Shown piece by piece: positions 12,318 to 40,688 of a DNA stretch of 64,000 nt. Where the stretch lies: NCBI GenBank assembly GCA_029255685.2, contig CM055312.2:85229010-85293009 (forward strand), given 5' to 3'. The notes beneath the pieces are model-generated. The model worked only from the letters and a program-made list of their open reading frames with translations, was not told the DNA's origin and made no database searches. Position 1 is the stretch's first letter. Each line of letters begins with the position of its first letter. The translations under genes were made by a program, and so were the position numbers. The DNA comes from Silene conica (taxonomy: Eukaryota > Streptophyta > Magnoliopsida > Caryophyllales > Caryophyllaceae).

Positions 12318-13493
12318 GGAGAAAGACAGACAGAAATATGCCGCTGCTTAGATAGCTAGATTGAAAACAAAACAAAAATGTTACATTATAACTGCACTAT
12401 ATGTAACATACGAGTAAACAAATTACTAATAAAAAGTGAGCCTATAAGGAACAACAACTATCTATCTACCAAAATCAGAAATCTACAAACATACAAAAAC
12501 AACAAAGGGCGATTTCAAATCACAAACTCCATAACAAAATCGTAATACCGGATTAAAAACAAAAGAACAAAAACAAACCGATACACCAAAAAAAAAGCCC
12601 CAAAAAACAAAGAACCCTAATTTAACAAATTGATGAATTGATTTCTAAAGGCATATGAGCAAAGACAATGAAATCAGATAGCAATCTTCAATAGGTGTGG
12701 AACGCAATAGAGGATTGTATTTCGTTGGAGATGACAGGACAATGGAGTAATTGTTCGGTGTTAACGATTCGCAGGAAAATTTGGGAATAAAAACATGTGA
12801 AGGAATAACAATACAAACACAAGAATTCGTAAAAGGAAACGGTTGTGACGGATACCAACTTCAAAAATGAGAAATTGTGATAGTTAAATTAATAAAAAAT
12901 AGATGTTGAGTTAGGTTTAGGTAACGAGCTGCTTGAAAAATCAAAATTAAGTTGACAAAATGGCTAAAAAGTAGTGGATTGATAACTATTCAATTTGGTT
13001 AAAAAATAAGAACTTTTTGTTAAAATGGGGTTTAATATCAAAGTCATTAACAAAATAAGGTATATTCGAAACTATTAATTAAAAATGGGTCTACGTCAAC
13101 AAATGAGTAATAGCTGTCGGATTTCATAAATGGGTACGAAAACGTAACCAAAAGTAATAGAAAATTAGGTTAACAACTTCAAACAGTACCAAAAGAACCA
13201 AAACAAAAACAAACAAAGAACGTGAAAATAAAAAAAAAAACAATAGCCAAAAACGCGATAAACAAAACGGATCTGAAAATAAAGACAACGAAATACCAAG
13301 TGACACAACAAACCGAACCAACAACAGCGGAACGATTCACAAAAAAACAAACCAACCAGATTGAACAACTAAAAAAAAAATACAAACATATATATATATA
13401 TATATAAATTAAATAGAAAACAAAAACAATAAGGAAAAAAATAACAAACTCAAATCAATAAAAAAAAAAACAAAAACACATAAACGGAAAAAA
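12318..13493. other. A-rich Helitron 3' noncoding part
   Basis: Continues the strong A-over-T strand bias of the RPA-like gene. Minus-strand ORFs at 13124-13385 are Phe/Leu-rich artefacts of that bias. A short (AT)n tract lies near 13390-13406. No gene seen. Confidence 0.5.
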
Positions 13494-13523
13494 CCCGTGA
13501 TTTTTCACGGGCCCAAAAACTAG

Positions 13524-13615
13524 TTAGCTCATGAAAACACTAATTAAAGTGTAAAATGCAATATAAAATTAGCTAGAACGAGGGGATAAAATATATAAAA
13601 TATGCACTTATCAAT
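13524..13615 (-). mobile_element. Tat/Ogre-type LTR, distal start
   Basis: On the minus strand this begins TGATAAGTGCATATTT at 13615 and is cut off by the Helitron 3' end. It is the outer start of the LTR that continues at 8238. It was inserted into the copia gag remnant that resumes at 13616. Confidence 0.45.
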
Positions 13616-13877
13616 TCTTATTCGCTGGTGGTTGTCGCATTAACAACCTGGTTATTATTACCAGATCCTCTTCCATCTCGTCCTCCACCACGACCTCCAC
13701 GCCTACCCATGCCACGTCCTCTACCATTAATTACAAGTTTCTCCCAACAGTTTCCTCCATGTGGTACCATTTATTACAGTGTGTGCACCTCGGTGGTTCA
13801 TATTCTTACTATTGTGACTGAGAAGGATGTCCGCGACCTCGACCTGTTCCAGTACGATCGCTCATTACTACCTCGGT

Positions 13878-14507
13878 TGTAACAACCATTGTTAAAATCG
13901 CGATCCGGATCGTAGGATCGTACGATCCAAAAAGTGGAAAACGATTCAAATCGTCGTAGGATCGTTTTGGCGGTAGAATTGGTCAGGATCGGTCAGGATC
14001 GATGGTGGGATCGTTCAGGATTCGTAAAATGTTTATTGGTGTTATAAATTTTGTGAGTTTGTTGTTCTTATATACTTACAACTCTTCATTAAAGGTATAT
14101 GCAATATGTGTGGATATGATTATTACAATTTTCATGTCATTAAATTAACTTTTAACATTATACATCTCAAATTATACATAATTGTGTGCATAAACTTGTT
14201 TATCTAAGCTATTTGTAGGATCTTACGATCCTACGATTCGATCATGCGATCCGATCCTACCACCCCTCTTCGATCCAAACTAGGATCCCGATCCTGACAA
14301 CATTGGTAACAACCCGACCCACCACTGTCGTAACACAAACCCAATAAGATGAGTGCACACTTTTGGGCCAATTATTTATCCTCACTTAAGCCCAAAAGCC
14401 CAAGGCCTTGTTACTAAGTGGTGGGTGAAAGTTATTATAAACATATCACAAGCCTCACATTCTACCGATGTGGGACAACTTTCCTCTCATACTCTTGGGG
14501 TGTTACA
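13878..14507. mobile_element. Short LTR-like insertion (solo LTR or TRIM) flanked by TCGGT
   Basis: The ends are TGTAACAACCC (13878) and GGGGTGTTACA (14507). They are flanked by the 5-bp word TCGGT at 13873-13877 and 14508-14512. Terminal TG...CA plus a 5-bp duplication is the signature of LTR-element integration. Without the MITE inside it the element is about 203 bp, and the minus strand contains GTCCCACATCGGT, common in small plant LTR elements. It has no coding capacity. Confidence 0.65.
13887..14305. mobile_element. hAT-like MITE, 419 bp
   Basis: The imperfect terminal inverted repeats are CATTGTTAAAATCGCGATCC on the left and the complement of GGATCCCGATCCTGACAACA plus TTG on the right. 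The element is flanked by an exact 8-bp duplication GTAACAAC (13879-13886 and 14306-14313), the length used by hAT elements. The interior is rich in ggatcg/cgatcc words. It lies inside the short LTR-like element. Confidence 0.75.
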
Positions 14508-15303
14508 TCGGTTGCCGGCTCTTCACGGATACGGGTCACTGCCTTGTGGCGTTCTTCTTGCAAAACAAGAGCATATACTCGATTGGGAGAAGTCACATCA
14601 TCGCCCATCAACAGAGTGGAACGAAGAGTTTCATACAAGTCGGTATTTAGCCCCATGATAAACTGATGCACCTTTTCCGCCTCCTTTTCTTTGAGAAAGG
14701 TTTTTGCGGTTCCGCATGTACACGCAAGGACGCGACTTAGGTGATTAACTCGTCCCAAATGGAATAATCAACGACGGTATAGTTCCCTTGCATGCACTTT
14801 GTTAAGTCACTCTTGAGTTGATGGACTCGGGGTGCATTACCTGTTGCATACTGCCTCTTGAGCTCTTTCTAGATCTCGACAATAGTGGGAGTGAAAGCAA
14901 TGCTTGGATGCAGTTTGTCGTCTATCACATTCCGTAACCAAGTTTTATCATGGCGTTACACTGACGCCAAACCACCACTTCGTAGTTATTATCTTTTGAT
15001 CCTTCGAGTTTCTGCACGGTTCTATCAATAAAACCTAACATATTCTTTGCGTCAACCCCGTTATTTACCGCACCACAGATCATAGTGGTCACCATCTGAA
15101 AGTGTATGAGTCCATTTGTGACTCGGACTATTAAAGGGGTATAAGAATAAAGGAGATGACATAAGTATAACAAGGGCTTCGTGACTACTGCCTTTGCCTT
15201 TATCCATACCGGTTCCTCCTTCAATTTTGGCCAGGTCATAATAATTGATTTTTATGTGAGATTTGGGAATTAATTAAAATAATGGATGCAAGGATCAAAC
15301 CTA

Positions 15304-15317
15304 CTCCGATGATACCA
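15304..15317 (-). other. Copia primer-binding site
   Basis: The minus strand reads TGGTATCATCGGAG immediately after the LTR end. TGGTATCA is the usual plant copia primer site, complementary to initiator methionine tRNA. Confidence 0.7.
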
Positions 15318-15672
15318 TGATAAAAAGGATGTGGAATGCTTGGCACAACAGCCAAATCAGTTCTTATTCATAAACGATGTAAAAGGCAAACTTAAATACA
15401 ATACTTCCAACAACTACAATCAAACTAACCTTAGGAAAGATCTTATAAAAACGGTGAATAAGAAAAGATACAAAAACTAACAGAAATATGAACAAAAATA
15501 TCTCCCTAATATTCTGAGTATATCTACCACATATTTCGAATATTACATTTGATATATTTCCATACATTTTCACATTAGATAATCAAACAACTACTCTCAC
15601 GTTATCACCTACATTGCACACTCGGCCATAATATTGGGAGTAATACCGAGCAAAATGGTAAGGCGCATAACA
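15318..15672 (-). mobile_element. Ty1-copia 5' LTR, 355 bp
   Basis: On the minus strand it runs from TGTTATGCGCCTT (15672) to CCTTTTTATCA (15318), so it has TG...CA ends and abuts the primer-binding site and gag remnant. No matching 3' LTR was seen in the window. Confidence 0.7.
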
Positions 15673-16091
15673 GAAAAAACTAGTCAATTAAAAAGCATAA
15701 ATAACTAAGTAAGTTGGCTGTGTGTAATGGTTATCAAAATTGATAGATGGTTATCATGGCTGGACAAGGGTAGTCGGAGAACGGAGAAGATGAAATTGAC
15801 TGGAGGATGGTTGTGACTCGTGAGAGTACGGTTGGATGAAAGGAGTTGTCAGAGGGAGATGAAGGGAAGGAAGTAGAGAAAAATTAATCGAGTGAGAGAA
15901 AAAAATGACAATCGTATAGTTGTGAAATATGTATATGAAAGAGTAAAATCCGTACCTGAAAAACATGACCCTTAAATAATTATATTCCATTGTGCAAGTT
16001 TTCTGGAGTAATTAAATTCGATTTAGTGAAAATGTACGTGTAAAACTTATTTTTTGTAAGTTAAGAAAAAAAGGTATGTTATATAGAAACT
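15673..16091. other. Intergenic, upstream of TEB
   Basis: No supported gene. A 78-codon minus-strand ORF at 15754-15990 has no recognisable features. Confidence 0.4.
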
Positions 16092-16109
16092 AAAAAGTGT
16101 ATACAAAAC

Positions 16110-16262
16110 TAAGTGGTGTTAGTCTAGTGGTAGGCGGGTAACAACCTTGAAACTTGCAGAAATGCAGAAGTTGAGAAATCAATGAGATGATTTATCTGGT
16201 CAATGTCATAGTGCGAAAATGCACGAGTCCGAGAATTCAACTCCCTCGTCATAAATAGAAAG
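16110..16262 (+). mobile_element. SINE in the TEB upstream region
   Basis: The copy begins GTGGTGTTAGTCTAGTGGTA, a tRNA-like box A region. It continues with CTTGCAGAAATGCAGAAGTTG and carries a degenerate box B (GAGAATTCAACTC). It ends in an A-rich tail. It is flanked by an 18-bp duplication AAAAAGTGTATACAAAAC (16092-16109; one mismatch at 16263-16280). It shares its 5' portion with the SINE at 61402-61606 (minus). It lies about 225 bp before the TEB ATG. Confidence 0.75.
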
Positions 16263-16486
16263 AAAAAGTGTATACGAAACAAAAGTTGGTGAATGGGTAA
16301 TTCGGTTTATATAAACTCTAAAAAGAAGACACCTTACTGTTGGTAAAACACATGGCGGTCTTTTCCCCATTTTAAACTTCGAACATCTTCAATCACTTCT
16401 CCTTCTTCACTGTATCTCACTCCTTTTCCCGGCAATAATTTCCCCAATTAGGGTTCCGATTAAACCCTAAATTCTCCCTCGTTTTC

Positions 16487-33841
<17,355 letters not shown>

Positions 33842-34486
33842 AGAGCTGCTTAATTTTGTAACATAGATATCTGCATCTAATCACAAATGTGATGATGGAT
33901 GGATTAGCTTTTATGTTTATGTTCATGATCTCATAACTGTATATAGAACATTGTTCCCTCTGAGAAAACCGTACTCTTTACACCTGCCTTTATAATATTC
34001 CATTTGGTGGATTGCTTTTAGGTGTAAGGAGGACGGTCCTCCCGAAGGACACAATAATTTTTCTTGTTCCATATCCCTAAAAGGAAGGGTGAATGTATAC
34101 GAGGATAGATTAGGAGTTGATTAGCTTAAAGGTTTATTATTCTAATGATTTTTGCAAGTGTACAGACTATAGAGTTTTGTTGCATATCGGAAAAAGTAAA
34201 GGTGCAAAAACCAGACTACAATGTAGTGTACTACTGCTGTTGGGTTTGATTCGCTTCATTAATGAATTCTAGCCTATAAGTTTACTTTGATTTTCTTGAA
34301 TTTGATTCGCTTCTTTACTTGATTATCGTCTTTTTAGTCAATTGTTTATATTTTGTGCTATAGAGATATACCTTCTCCCATTCTTTAATTCGTATTGCTT
34401 TTCTTTTTTCCTTTTTTTTTTTTTGGTCTCATTTAGTAAGATCCATTCATCATGTCACCACATTTTATTACCGCCGCCGTTGACAA
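33842..34486. other. TEB 3' flank
   Basis: Presumed 3' UTR and intergenic sequence. I could not place the polyadenylation site. A T-tract lies at about 34409-34425. No gene. Confidence 0.4.
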
Positions 34487-34662
34487 ACCACTATTTGTAG
34501 TTTAGTACTTTGGTATGCCCCATTATCACCACCACGGTGAATACCAACTATCATTCATTGGCACGAGGGTGGTTTTGTACCACTATTTGTAGTTTAGTAT
34601 GCCCCATTACCACCACCACGGTGAATACCAACTACCATTCATTGGCACGAGGGCGGGTTTGT
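34487..34662. repeat. Two-copy tandem repeat, 92-bp period
   Basis: ACCACTATTTGTAGTTTAGT ... GCCCCATTA-CACCACCACGG ... CATTCATTGGCACGAGGG occurs at 34487 and at 34579, with a 9-bp length difference near the start. No function visible. Confidence 0.75.
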
Positions 34663-35303
34663 AGCGGGGCAAGCTTTTGGTGGTGGCCTGTGGATGGAAT
34701 ATAATAAATAGATCACATATGAATAGTAATGTTTTTCGGAAGTCTAAGCATAATCCGGATGATAATTTGGAAAAATATTCGAGTTTGAACTGGGTCTTTA
34801 AACTAAAATAACACAGAGTTTGTATGTATTAAGACTCATTTTCGATCCGAGAACAAAGATAACTCAAATACTGTTGTTTTGAATGAATTTTTTCACTTTT
34901 TAGTAAAAAACCATAAAAAAATTATACAACTAGATCTAGATGTATAAGAATATCATACAACCATGTTGGATGCTTAGGTATATATTTGTTGAGTTTTTAA
35001 ACTATTTTGTGTTATATTTTAATTTTTTATATTAGAAGTAAAATATAGTTGAATTTATATGTATTGTGTTTTAGTTGTATAATAAACTTCTAAGCTCAAT
35101 ACTTTGTAGAAGAGTTTATAAACTTTACAATATAACTCATATTCTACCATTAAAGCTCGAAATTTCAATTAAAAAGCTAAAAAAATGTACAGTCAATTGT
35201 ATACATCTGGTGTTATAATCCATTCATTGGTTAAAAACCCTTCAGAAAATAGGGTAATCTTGTAGGAGAAAAAGGGACATAGATCGGATGCATTACCTAG
35301 ACT
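34663..35303. other. AT-rich intergenic, nothing recognised
   Basis: No ORF or repeat boundary that I can support; lies between the tandem repeat and the breakpoint of the broken copia element. Confidence 0.4.
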
Positions 35304-38017
35304 TCATTGTTTTTGAGCATAAGAGTATTTACTACCACCTTTGCTTGTGATGCGCATGGGTCCGCAAAGGTCGATGTGAACAAGTTCTAAGACACGTGAT
35401 GTACTAATACATTTTTTAGACTTGAATGAGCTCTTGACTTGTTTTCCTTTGACACAATCATCACACAAAGAGTTGAATTTGAAGTTTATGATTGGTAAAC
35501 CTTCAACTAGGTCAAGTTTTCTAAGGTTGTTTAATGTTCTAGCATTAACATGGCCCAAACGTTTGTGCCAAAGCAATGGGTCATTTTTATGGACACTCAT
35601 GCATGAAAGAGTTTGGCCGGATAAAGAACATAAATCAATCATATACACATCTTTGACACGTTTACCTTCTAGTATCAACTCCTTTGTCTTTCCATCTAGG
35701 ATTTTACACACATGGGCATGAAATTCAACGATATTACCTCGATCACACAACTGTGATATGCTAAGAAGATTGTGTTTTAATCATTTGACAAGCAGCACTT
35801 TGTCCACGCATAGTGATTTCGACTTACCAACTTTTCCGATACCAACAATTTCACCTTGTTTGTTATCGCCAAAAGTCACCATGCCTCCATTGTAGGCTTC
35901 TAGTGAAAGGAATTGGTCTTCTTCCCCCGTCATGTGACGAGAGCATCCGCTGTCTAAATACCAATTGCTGCTGCCCCCCACTAATGCCTACGCAATATCA
36001 AACAGTTAGTTTAGGAACCCAAACAAGTTTGGGTCCCTTCTTTACACTAGACACCGAGTCCTTTTTGACCCACATTTCTTGTGCAACCTTGGTGTTTCTT
36101 TTTAGGTCAAGTTCTCTTTTAGGACATCCATTGAACTCATGACCGGTCTTTCCACAGTAATTGCATATAATGTATTCAGGTAGTCCAGCATACTTACGTC
36201 GTCTGAAATCTCTTTGGCTTGGGTCTTGGTTTCGGTTGCAACAGTGTGTACTACTGTTGCATCTGAAACCAAGTCCAGCGTTTTTCAAAGCTTTTTCATT
36301 TTCTTTGGATTGCTTTAACAAGAATTCCAAGACGTTCTGACTTCCTTCCCATTTGAGATAGAACTGCTTTGCATCAAGCAACTCTTTGGTCAAGGTCTCT
36401 ATTTTCTTAAGTTGATCTAGATTCGTTTTTTCAAGTTTGTCAACTTTTCCTTTGACATGACTAGCTTCATCACTTAATAAGATCGCAACTTCCTCTAGTT
36501 GTTTGTTATCAAGTTTGAAGTGAGTTCAACCATGAGGGAGTCACGTTCCTTTGTGAGAGATGATACTTTCCTTTTTAGAGACTCGACCTCTTTACCTAGT
36601 TCAGATTCAACATTACATGGGTCTATTGCATGACTATTTTTAGCTTTATTCACAAGACACTGATTTTGTTTTCGAAGCATTTTAACTTCCTTTTTTAGTT
36701 TGGTTATCGAATATGTTTGGTCTACCTCTGTTAGACTCTCCTTTAGATTGACATTTTCCTCAGCTATACTTTCAATTTCGTCTTGCATAGCAATGAGCTT
36801 ATTTCCTTGGACACGACACTTATCAATGAAATCATCTAAAAGAAGACAAATTTTGTCCTTATAAAGGCGCGGGCCTTTTTCTTTAGACATTTTACCTCGC
36901 TTTCAGAATCGGAGCTTGAATCAACCGAGTGAGCCATGAGACATATGACAGCTTCTTTCTTTGAAGTTTTTGAGGTTTCGGTTTTTGATTTTGAAGAGAT
37001 ACTCAACTTTGCATCCAATTCTTCCTCAAGGTAGTACTCGTCCTCATCGGAATCGGACAAACCCCAAATAGCAGTCATAACCTTGTTTTTGTAATCTCTT
37101 TTAGCAAAATCACGCTTTTCCTTGGACTTAATATCGTCCCACTTTGGGCATTCCTTTATTTGGTGACCCTTGTCACCACATTTGAAGCAACCAAAAGTGG
37201 AATTAGATCTCCTCTTTGGAAAACGTTTTTTGCTAACATTTTTATTGAACCTTTGTGACCCGCGACCATTTATTATGCCGGCCATGTTCTTAGTGAACAT
37301 GGCGAACTCATCATCCTCATTCTCCTCATCACTTGAGAGAGCATTTAGAGCGAGTCCCTTTCCCTTTGAACTCTCTTGAGAGCGTTTTGTGAGTGAAAGC
37401 TCATGGGCCATGAGAGATCCCATTAGTTCATTTAGGGGGAGGATGACAAGGTCCTTGGCTTCCTCAATAGCCGTCACCTTCGGTTGCCACTTTTCAGTTA
37501 AGCTTCGAAGGATCTTTCAGACTAAATCCTCGGATTCAAAATTCCGACCTAGTCTTTTTAGTTCATTAACAATGCAAGAGAACCGAGATGAAAGACTATT
37601 GATTGACTCGTCCTTTCCCATGTTAAACATCTCATATTGTTGCATGAGAAAGTCAACACGGTACTTCTTGACTTGAGACGTACCCTCATGAGCTAAGCTT
37701 AGGGTGTCCCAAATGTCTTTGGCCGAAGTGCAACCTGATATACGATTTATCTCTTGGTCGCCGATGCCATATTGAAGAATGGACATGGTTCTAGAGTTTT
37801 TCTCGATCTTTTTATAATCGTTTTCATTGTATTTTTCCTCATCTTTTGGTGACGTGTTTCCTTCCTTATCAGTCACCTCAATCTTAAGTGGGCCCTTTTT
37901 AATTATCATCCAACATTCGTAGTCAACACCTTTAACGTAGTGTTCCATGCGGTGTTTCCACCAAGCATAGTTTTCACCTTTAAAAATTGGGTACTTAGTG
38001 TGTTTAGACTCGTCCAT
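35304..38017 (-). pseudogene. Sirevirus-like Ty1-copia gag-protease fragment, broken
   Basis: Minus-strand order: gag with the FKGENYAWWKHRMEHYVK signature (38017-37517), then an in-frame TGA at about 37504 where the family has Arg. A CCHC knuckle follows (CFKCGDKGHQIKEC, near 37180), then a coiled-coil stretch (36890-36495). A second knuckle (CNYCGKTGHEFNGC, near 36150) precedes aspartic protease (WYLDSGCSRHMTG, 35981-35781). The GAG-pre-integrase zinc region (HKRLGHVN ... CDDCVKGK, 35750-35304) ends at LVHIDLCGPMRI and is cut before the rest of the integrase. Frameshifts occur near 36870, 36500 and 35990. Two knuckles plus a coiled coil and a long LTR fit the SIRE/Maximus lineage. Clearly inactive; RT and RNase H are absent. 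Confidence 0.85.
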
Positions 38018-38065
38018 GATTACGGATCTTTCTCTTTGATGGCTAAACCTAAATCAAGAGCACAA

Positions 38066-38078
38066 GGCTCTGATACCA
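38066..38078 (-). other. Primer-binding site of the Sirevirus-like element
   Basis: Minus strand TGGTATCAGAGCC, two bases after the LTR end; complementary to initiator methionine tRNA. Confidence 0.8.
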
Positions 38079-38080
38079 AT

Positions 38081-39362
38081 TGAAGAATCAAGAACGAGTT
38101 TAGCACCTAAGAGGGGGAGAGGGTGAATTAGGTGACCTTTTAAAAATTCTGAAATAGCTTAAGTGTTTCACGATTTAAGGCAACAAGATCAAAGACTAAG
38201 CAATAGTATGTGGAACTGTTGCACAGAACTGATCTATTACGAGAATAACAAGAAACGAGTAGCAAGTACGAGAAAGAGCAATAAACAAACGATATAAAAA
38301 ATTGGTTCAACTCCTACTCCGGAGCCTACGTCCAACCGTTATTTTATTGAAAGTTTAGAAGCTACTCCGCTTAACTAAAACTATTACAACAAAACAACTC
38401 CCCAACCTACTCCGGTTGCATTTGCTTAGAGCTACTCCGCTCTAAGAGTTTGTTGTTCTACCTTTGGTTTACACGATCAATGTCTCGAGGGTTCTCTTAA
38501 AGAACATGGAGACTACTTTTAAGATCTAAACACAAGGTTCATCGAACATACACTTATGCTCATTAGAGATGCGAAATAGCACAAGGAGATAATTGCTTTT
38601 CGAAAACAAATGAAGACTCTTTTGAAAATCAGAAACTTTTGCAAAATAAACTAGAAGAATAAATGCTTAAAAGATTTTGCAAAGTTTACAATAAATGCTT
38701 AAAAGGTCTTGGCAATAAATGAACTAAGAAGTTGGTATTTATAGAGGGATTAGGCGTGTGAAAGCTTGCTCACAAATGCATATTATATTTGTTTCACTCT
38801 ATTAACCAAATGCTCAAGTGGTGAAGGATCTTTTACAAACTGAAAGGCTCACATGTTTACAAGGCTCAAAATTTGCCTCTTTTGGTAAGAAGTGTAAGGT
38901 GAAGAACCTTCATTTGAAAAGTCTTATAGCTATAAAAGGAAAAAGCTTACTTTCTACTTTCTAGCTCTTAGACCTCATGTGCTTGTGAGATTTGAATTTC
39001 AATTTGATTTCCTTTAGTTTGTAAACCATTTAAAATATGCAGATGAGATAAAAGACCAACTTCTTTTGATAAAAATAGTTTTCGAAAATTATCTCCATGA
39101 CCGTACTAGAAACCCCAGTTGCAACAGTCCGCTAGACTGTTGCAAGGATTTTGCACCTTCTAACAAATACGAGTGTATGTTAAACTACCTTGCTTAGAAC
39201 ACTTTCCTAGACCTGGCCTTCACTTGTCTTTGCTTGTTTCTTGACATATGATCTTGTGTTCTTCAATGAGCCTTATGTCACTTTGATAATCACTTGTACT
39301 AATCAAGGAAACATTAGATTAATCAAGGTAACTTGTCATCATCAACATATTGTGTTCTAACA
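38081..39362 (-). mobile_element. Sirevirus-like 5' LTR, 1282 bp
   Basis: Minus strand begins TGTTAGAACACAATATG (39362) and ends CTTGATTCTTCA (38081), so TG...CA. It is followed by the primer site and gag leader. The matching 3' LTR is not in the window. Confidence 0.8.
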
Positions 39363-40688
39363 CTTTTGTCTTATCTAACAACTTGGGTATTACTTGACCT
39401 GTCTTCAACCTGTGACGGATATGTCCGTCTTCAATGAGAATTTGTGTTAAAATTAATATTACTATTAACAATAACAAAACTTTTACAATCACCCTTATAG
39501 TTAACCTCTTCTAGATTTACCACTATTTCCCCATTCCACCACCAAATTAATGAATAATTATTTATCTCCATTGCCAAATACTAAGTTGAACAAGTAAAAT
39601 AATAAGTTGAACAACTGAACTTCTAAACTAAGCTAAAATGAATTTAATAAACCATAGGTAAAATCTAAATTAAACTTCTAAACTTCTAAAGCTAATCTAA
39701 ATTAATTTAAATTAAAATAGAATAAATTAGTACCTTGACTTGAATATTGGATAAATTGAGATTGATAGAGAAGTAATTGATCGAAATTTGGTAGAAATTG
39801 AGTGAGAAATGACGAATATTCGATTTCTAGGGTTGTGTTTCAATTTGGAATTTTCGTGTGCTTTGGTGTGTTTGCAAATAAGTCTAAAAATCGCATTTTT
39901 TTTATATTGAGCCTAGGCCGCTGATTTTCCTAGCGCTTTCCCATGTAAACAATTAACATTGCTTCCGTTCTTCTGCTTGAATTTGTAGTTTTTTTTCTTA
40001 CATAGGCAAAAACAAGCGTCTTCCCCGCGACTTCACCCTTTGCTTAACAAAAATAGTAACGCCGCTAGTTTCTCAAGTGACTTTACTTTTTTTTCCTAAA
40101 TTTTAAAATCCAATAGCCACTGGATGAGGAATTCGAGAAATTTTGGTCAAATGGGCAAAGTCGTTGGGGACACCAGCGGGGCGGGTTTGTCAAAAAACTA
40201 GAAAATAAAATAAAAGTGATGATGACATAAATTCGTTCGACAAAATAGTTTCAAATGAAACCTACAACCTCTTAGTCGGAGTGTTGATTCCTCTTTCCAT
40301 TTACGTGCTAGTCGTGGGTTGGTTCCTTACCTCTTTTGGTAGGTTTTTTGTGATTTAAAATTAATTTTATGTGGGGTAGAGTGTTTTATAGGGCCCAAAA
40401 TTATTTCTTTAATTTTGAGTCAAAAGAAGAGGAGCAACACCCTAACTAAGAGACGTATTTGCCTAATTATTTTGATAAATAGGAAGTAATACCGTAAAAC
40501 CAAAAAATTCCCAAATTCCTTGTAGCACCAAAAAGGAAAAATTAGAGCCGTATTCTAATGGACCATACGTGGGATGCAAGTAAAATCCGAACACTTTTAC
40601 CAAAACCCATATTTGTTTTTAATTTACATAATCAACTTAATTAACCTTGTCGCCATTGTTAGTCATCTTCCTTCATTCAAGCTTCAAG
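39363..40688. other. Intergenic; includes short GACGGATATGTCCGTC word
   Basis: Mostly AT-rich with no gene. Near 39408-39450 it holds 'tgtgacggatatgtccgtcttc', a fragment of a dispersed repeat also present near 50170, 52610 and 56030. A probable 5' UTR exon of TAF1B ends at 40688. Confidence 0.4.

Larger units (their letters stand above)
8239..13523 (+). mobile_element. Non-autonomous Helitron candidate carrying an RPA-like gene
   Basis: The candidate 5' end is A|TCTATAAAAC at 8238/8239. The 3' end is a CCCGTGA-tttt-TCACGGG hairpin (13494-13511) followed 8 nt later by CTAG (13520-13523) and T. Ends and A/T insertion site fit Helitron rules. Inside are a KRGRP-containing exon (10322) and an RPA70-like gene (10570-12317), a gene type that plant Helitrons often carry. 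No Rep or helicase motifs were seen, so it depends on other copies. The 3' end is more certain than the 5' end. Confidence 0.65.
13616..15303 (-). pseudogene. Ty1-copia gag remnant, multiply interrupted
   Basis: Minus-strand gag homology runs from a start near 15240 (TWPKLKEEPVW..., then WRQCNAMIK-TWLRNVID and KLHPSIAFTP). It goes on through LKSDLTKCMQGNYTVVDY and VHQFIMGLNTDLYETLRS, down to 14508. It resumes at 13872 with a CTHCNKWYHMEET zinc-knuckle-like segment. The break between 13873 and 14512 is a nested insertion. Stops and shifts are present (for example an in-frame TAG in VEI*KELKRQY). Protease, integrase and RT are absent. It is a decayed, partial element belonging to the LTR at 15318-15672. 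Confidence 0.75.

Noticed and set aside
13124..13407. Overlapping Phe/Leu-rich minus-strand ORFs as membrane proteins
   Set aside because: They mirror the A-rich strand of the Helitron; poly-Phe/Leu translation is expected from T-rich complement. No start context or conservation sign.
13600..14340. CRISPR-like or regulatory array from repeated ggatcg/cgatcc words
   Set aside because: The words are the interior of one hAT-like MITE with an 8-bp duplication; spacing is irregular and the genome is a plant.
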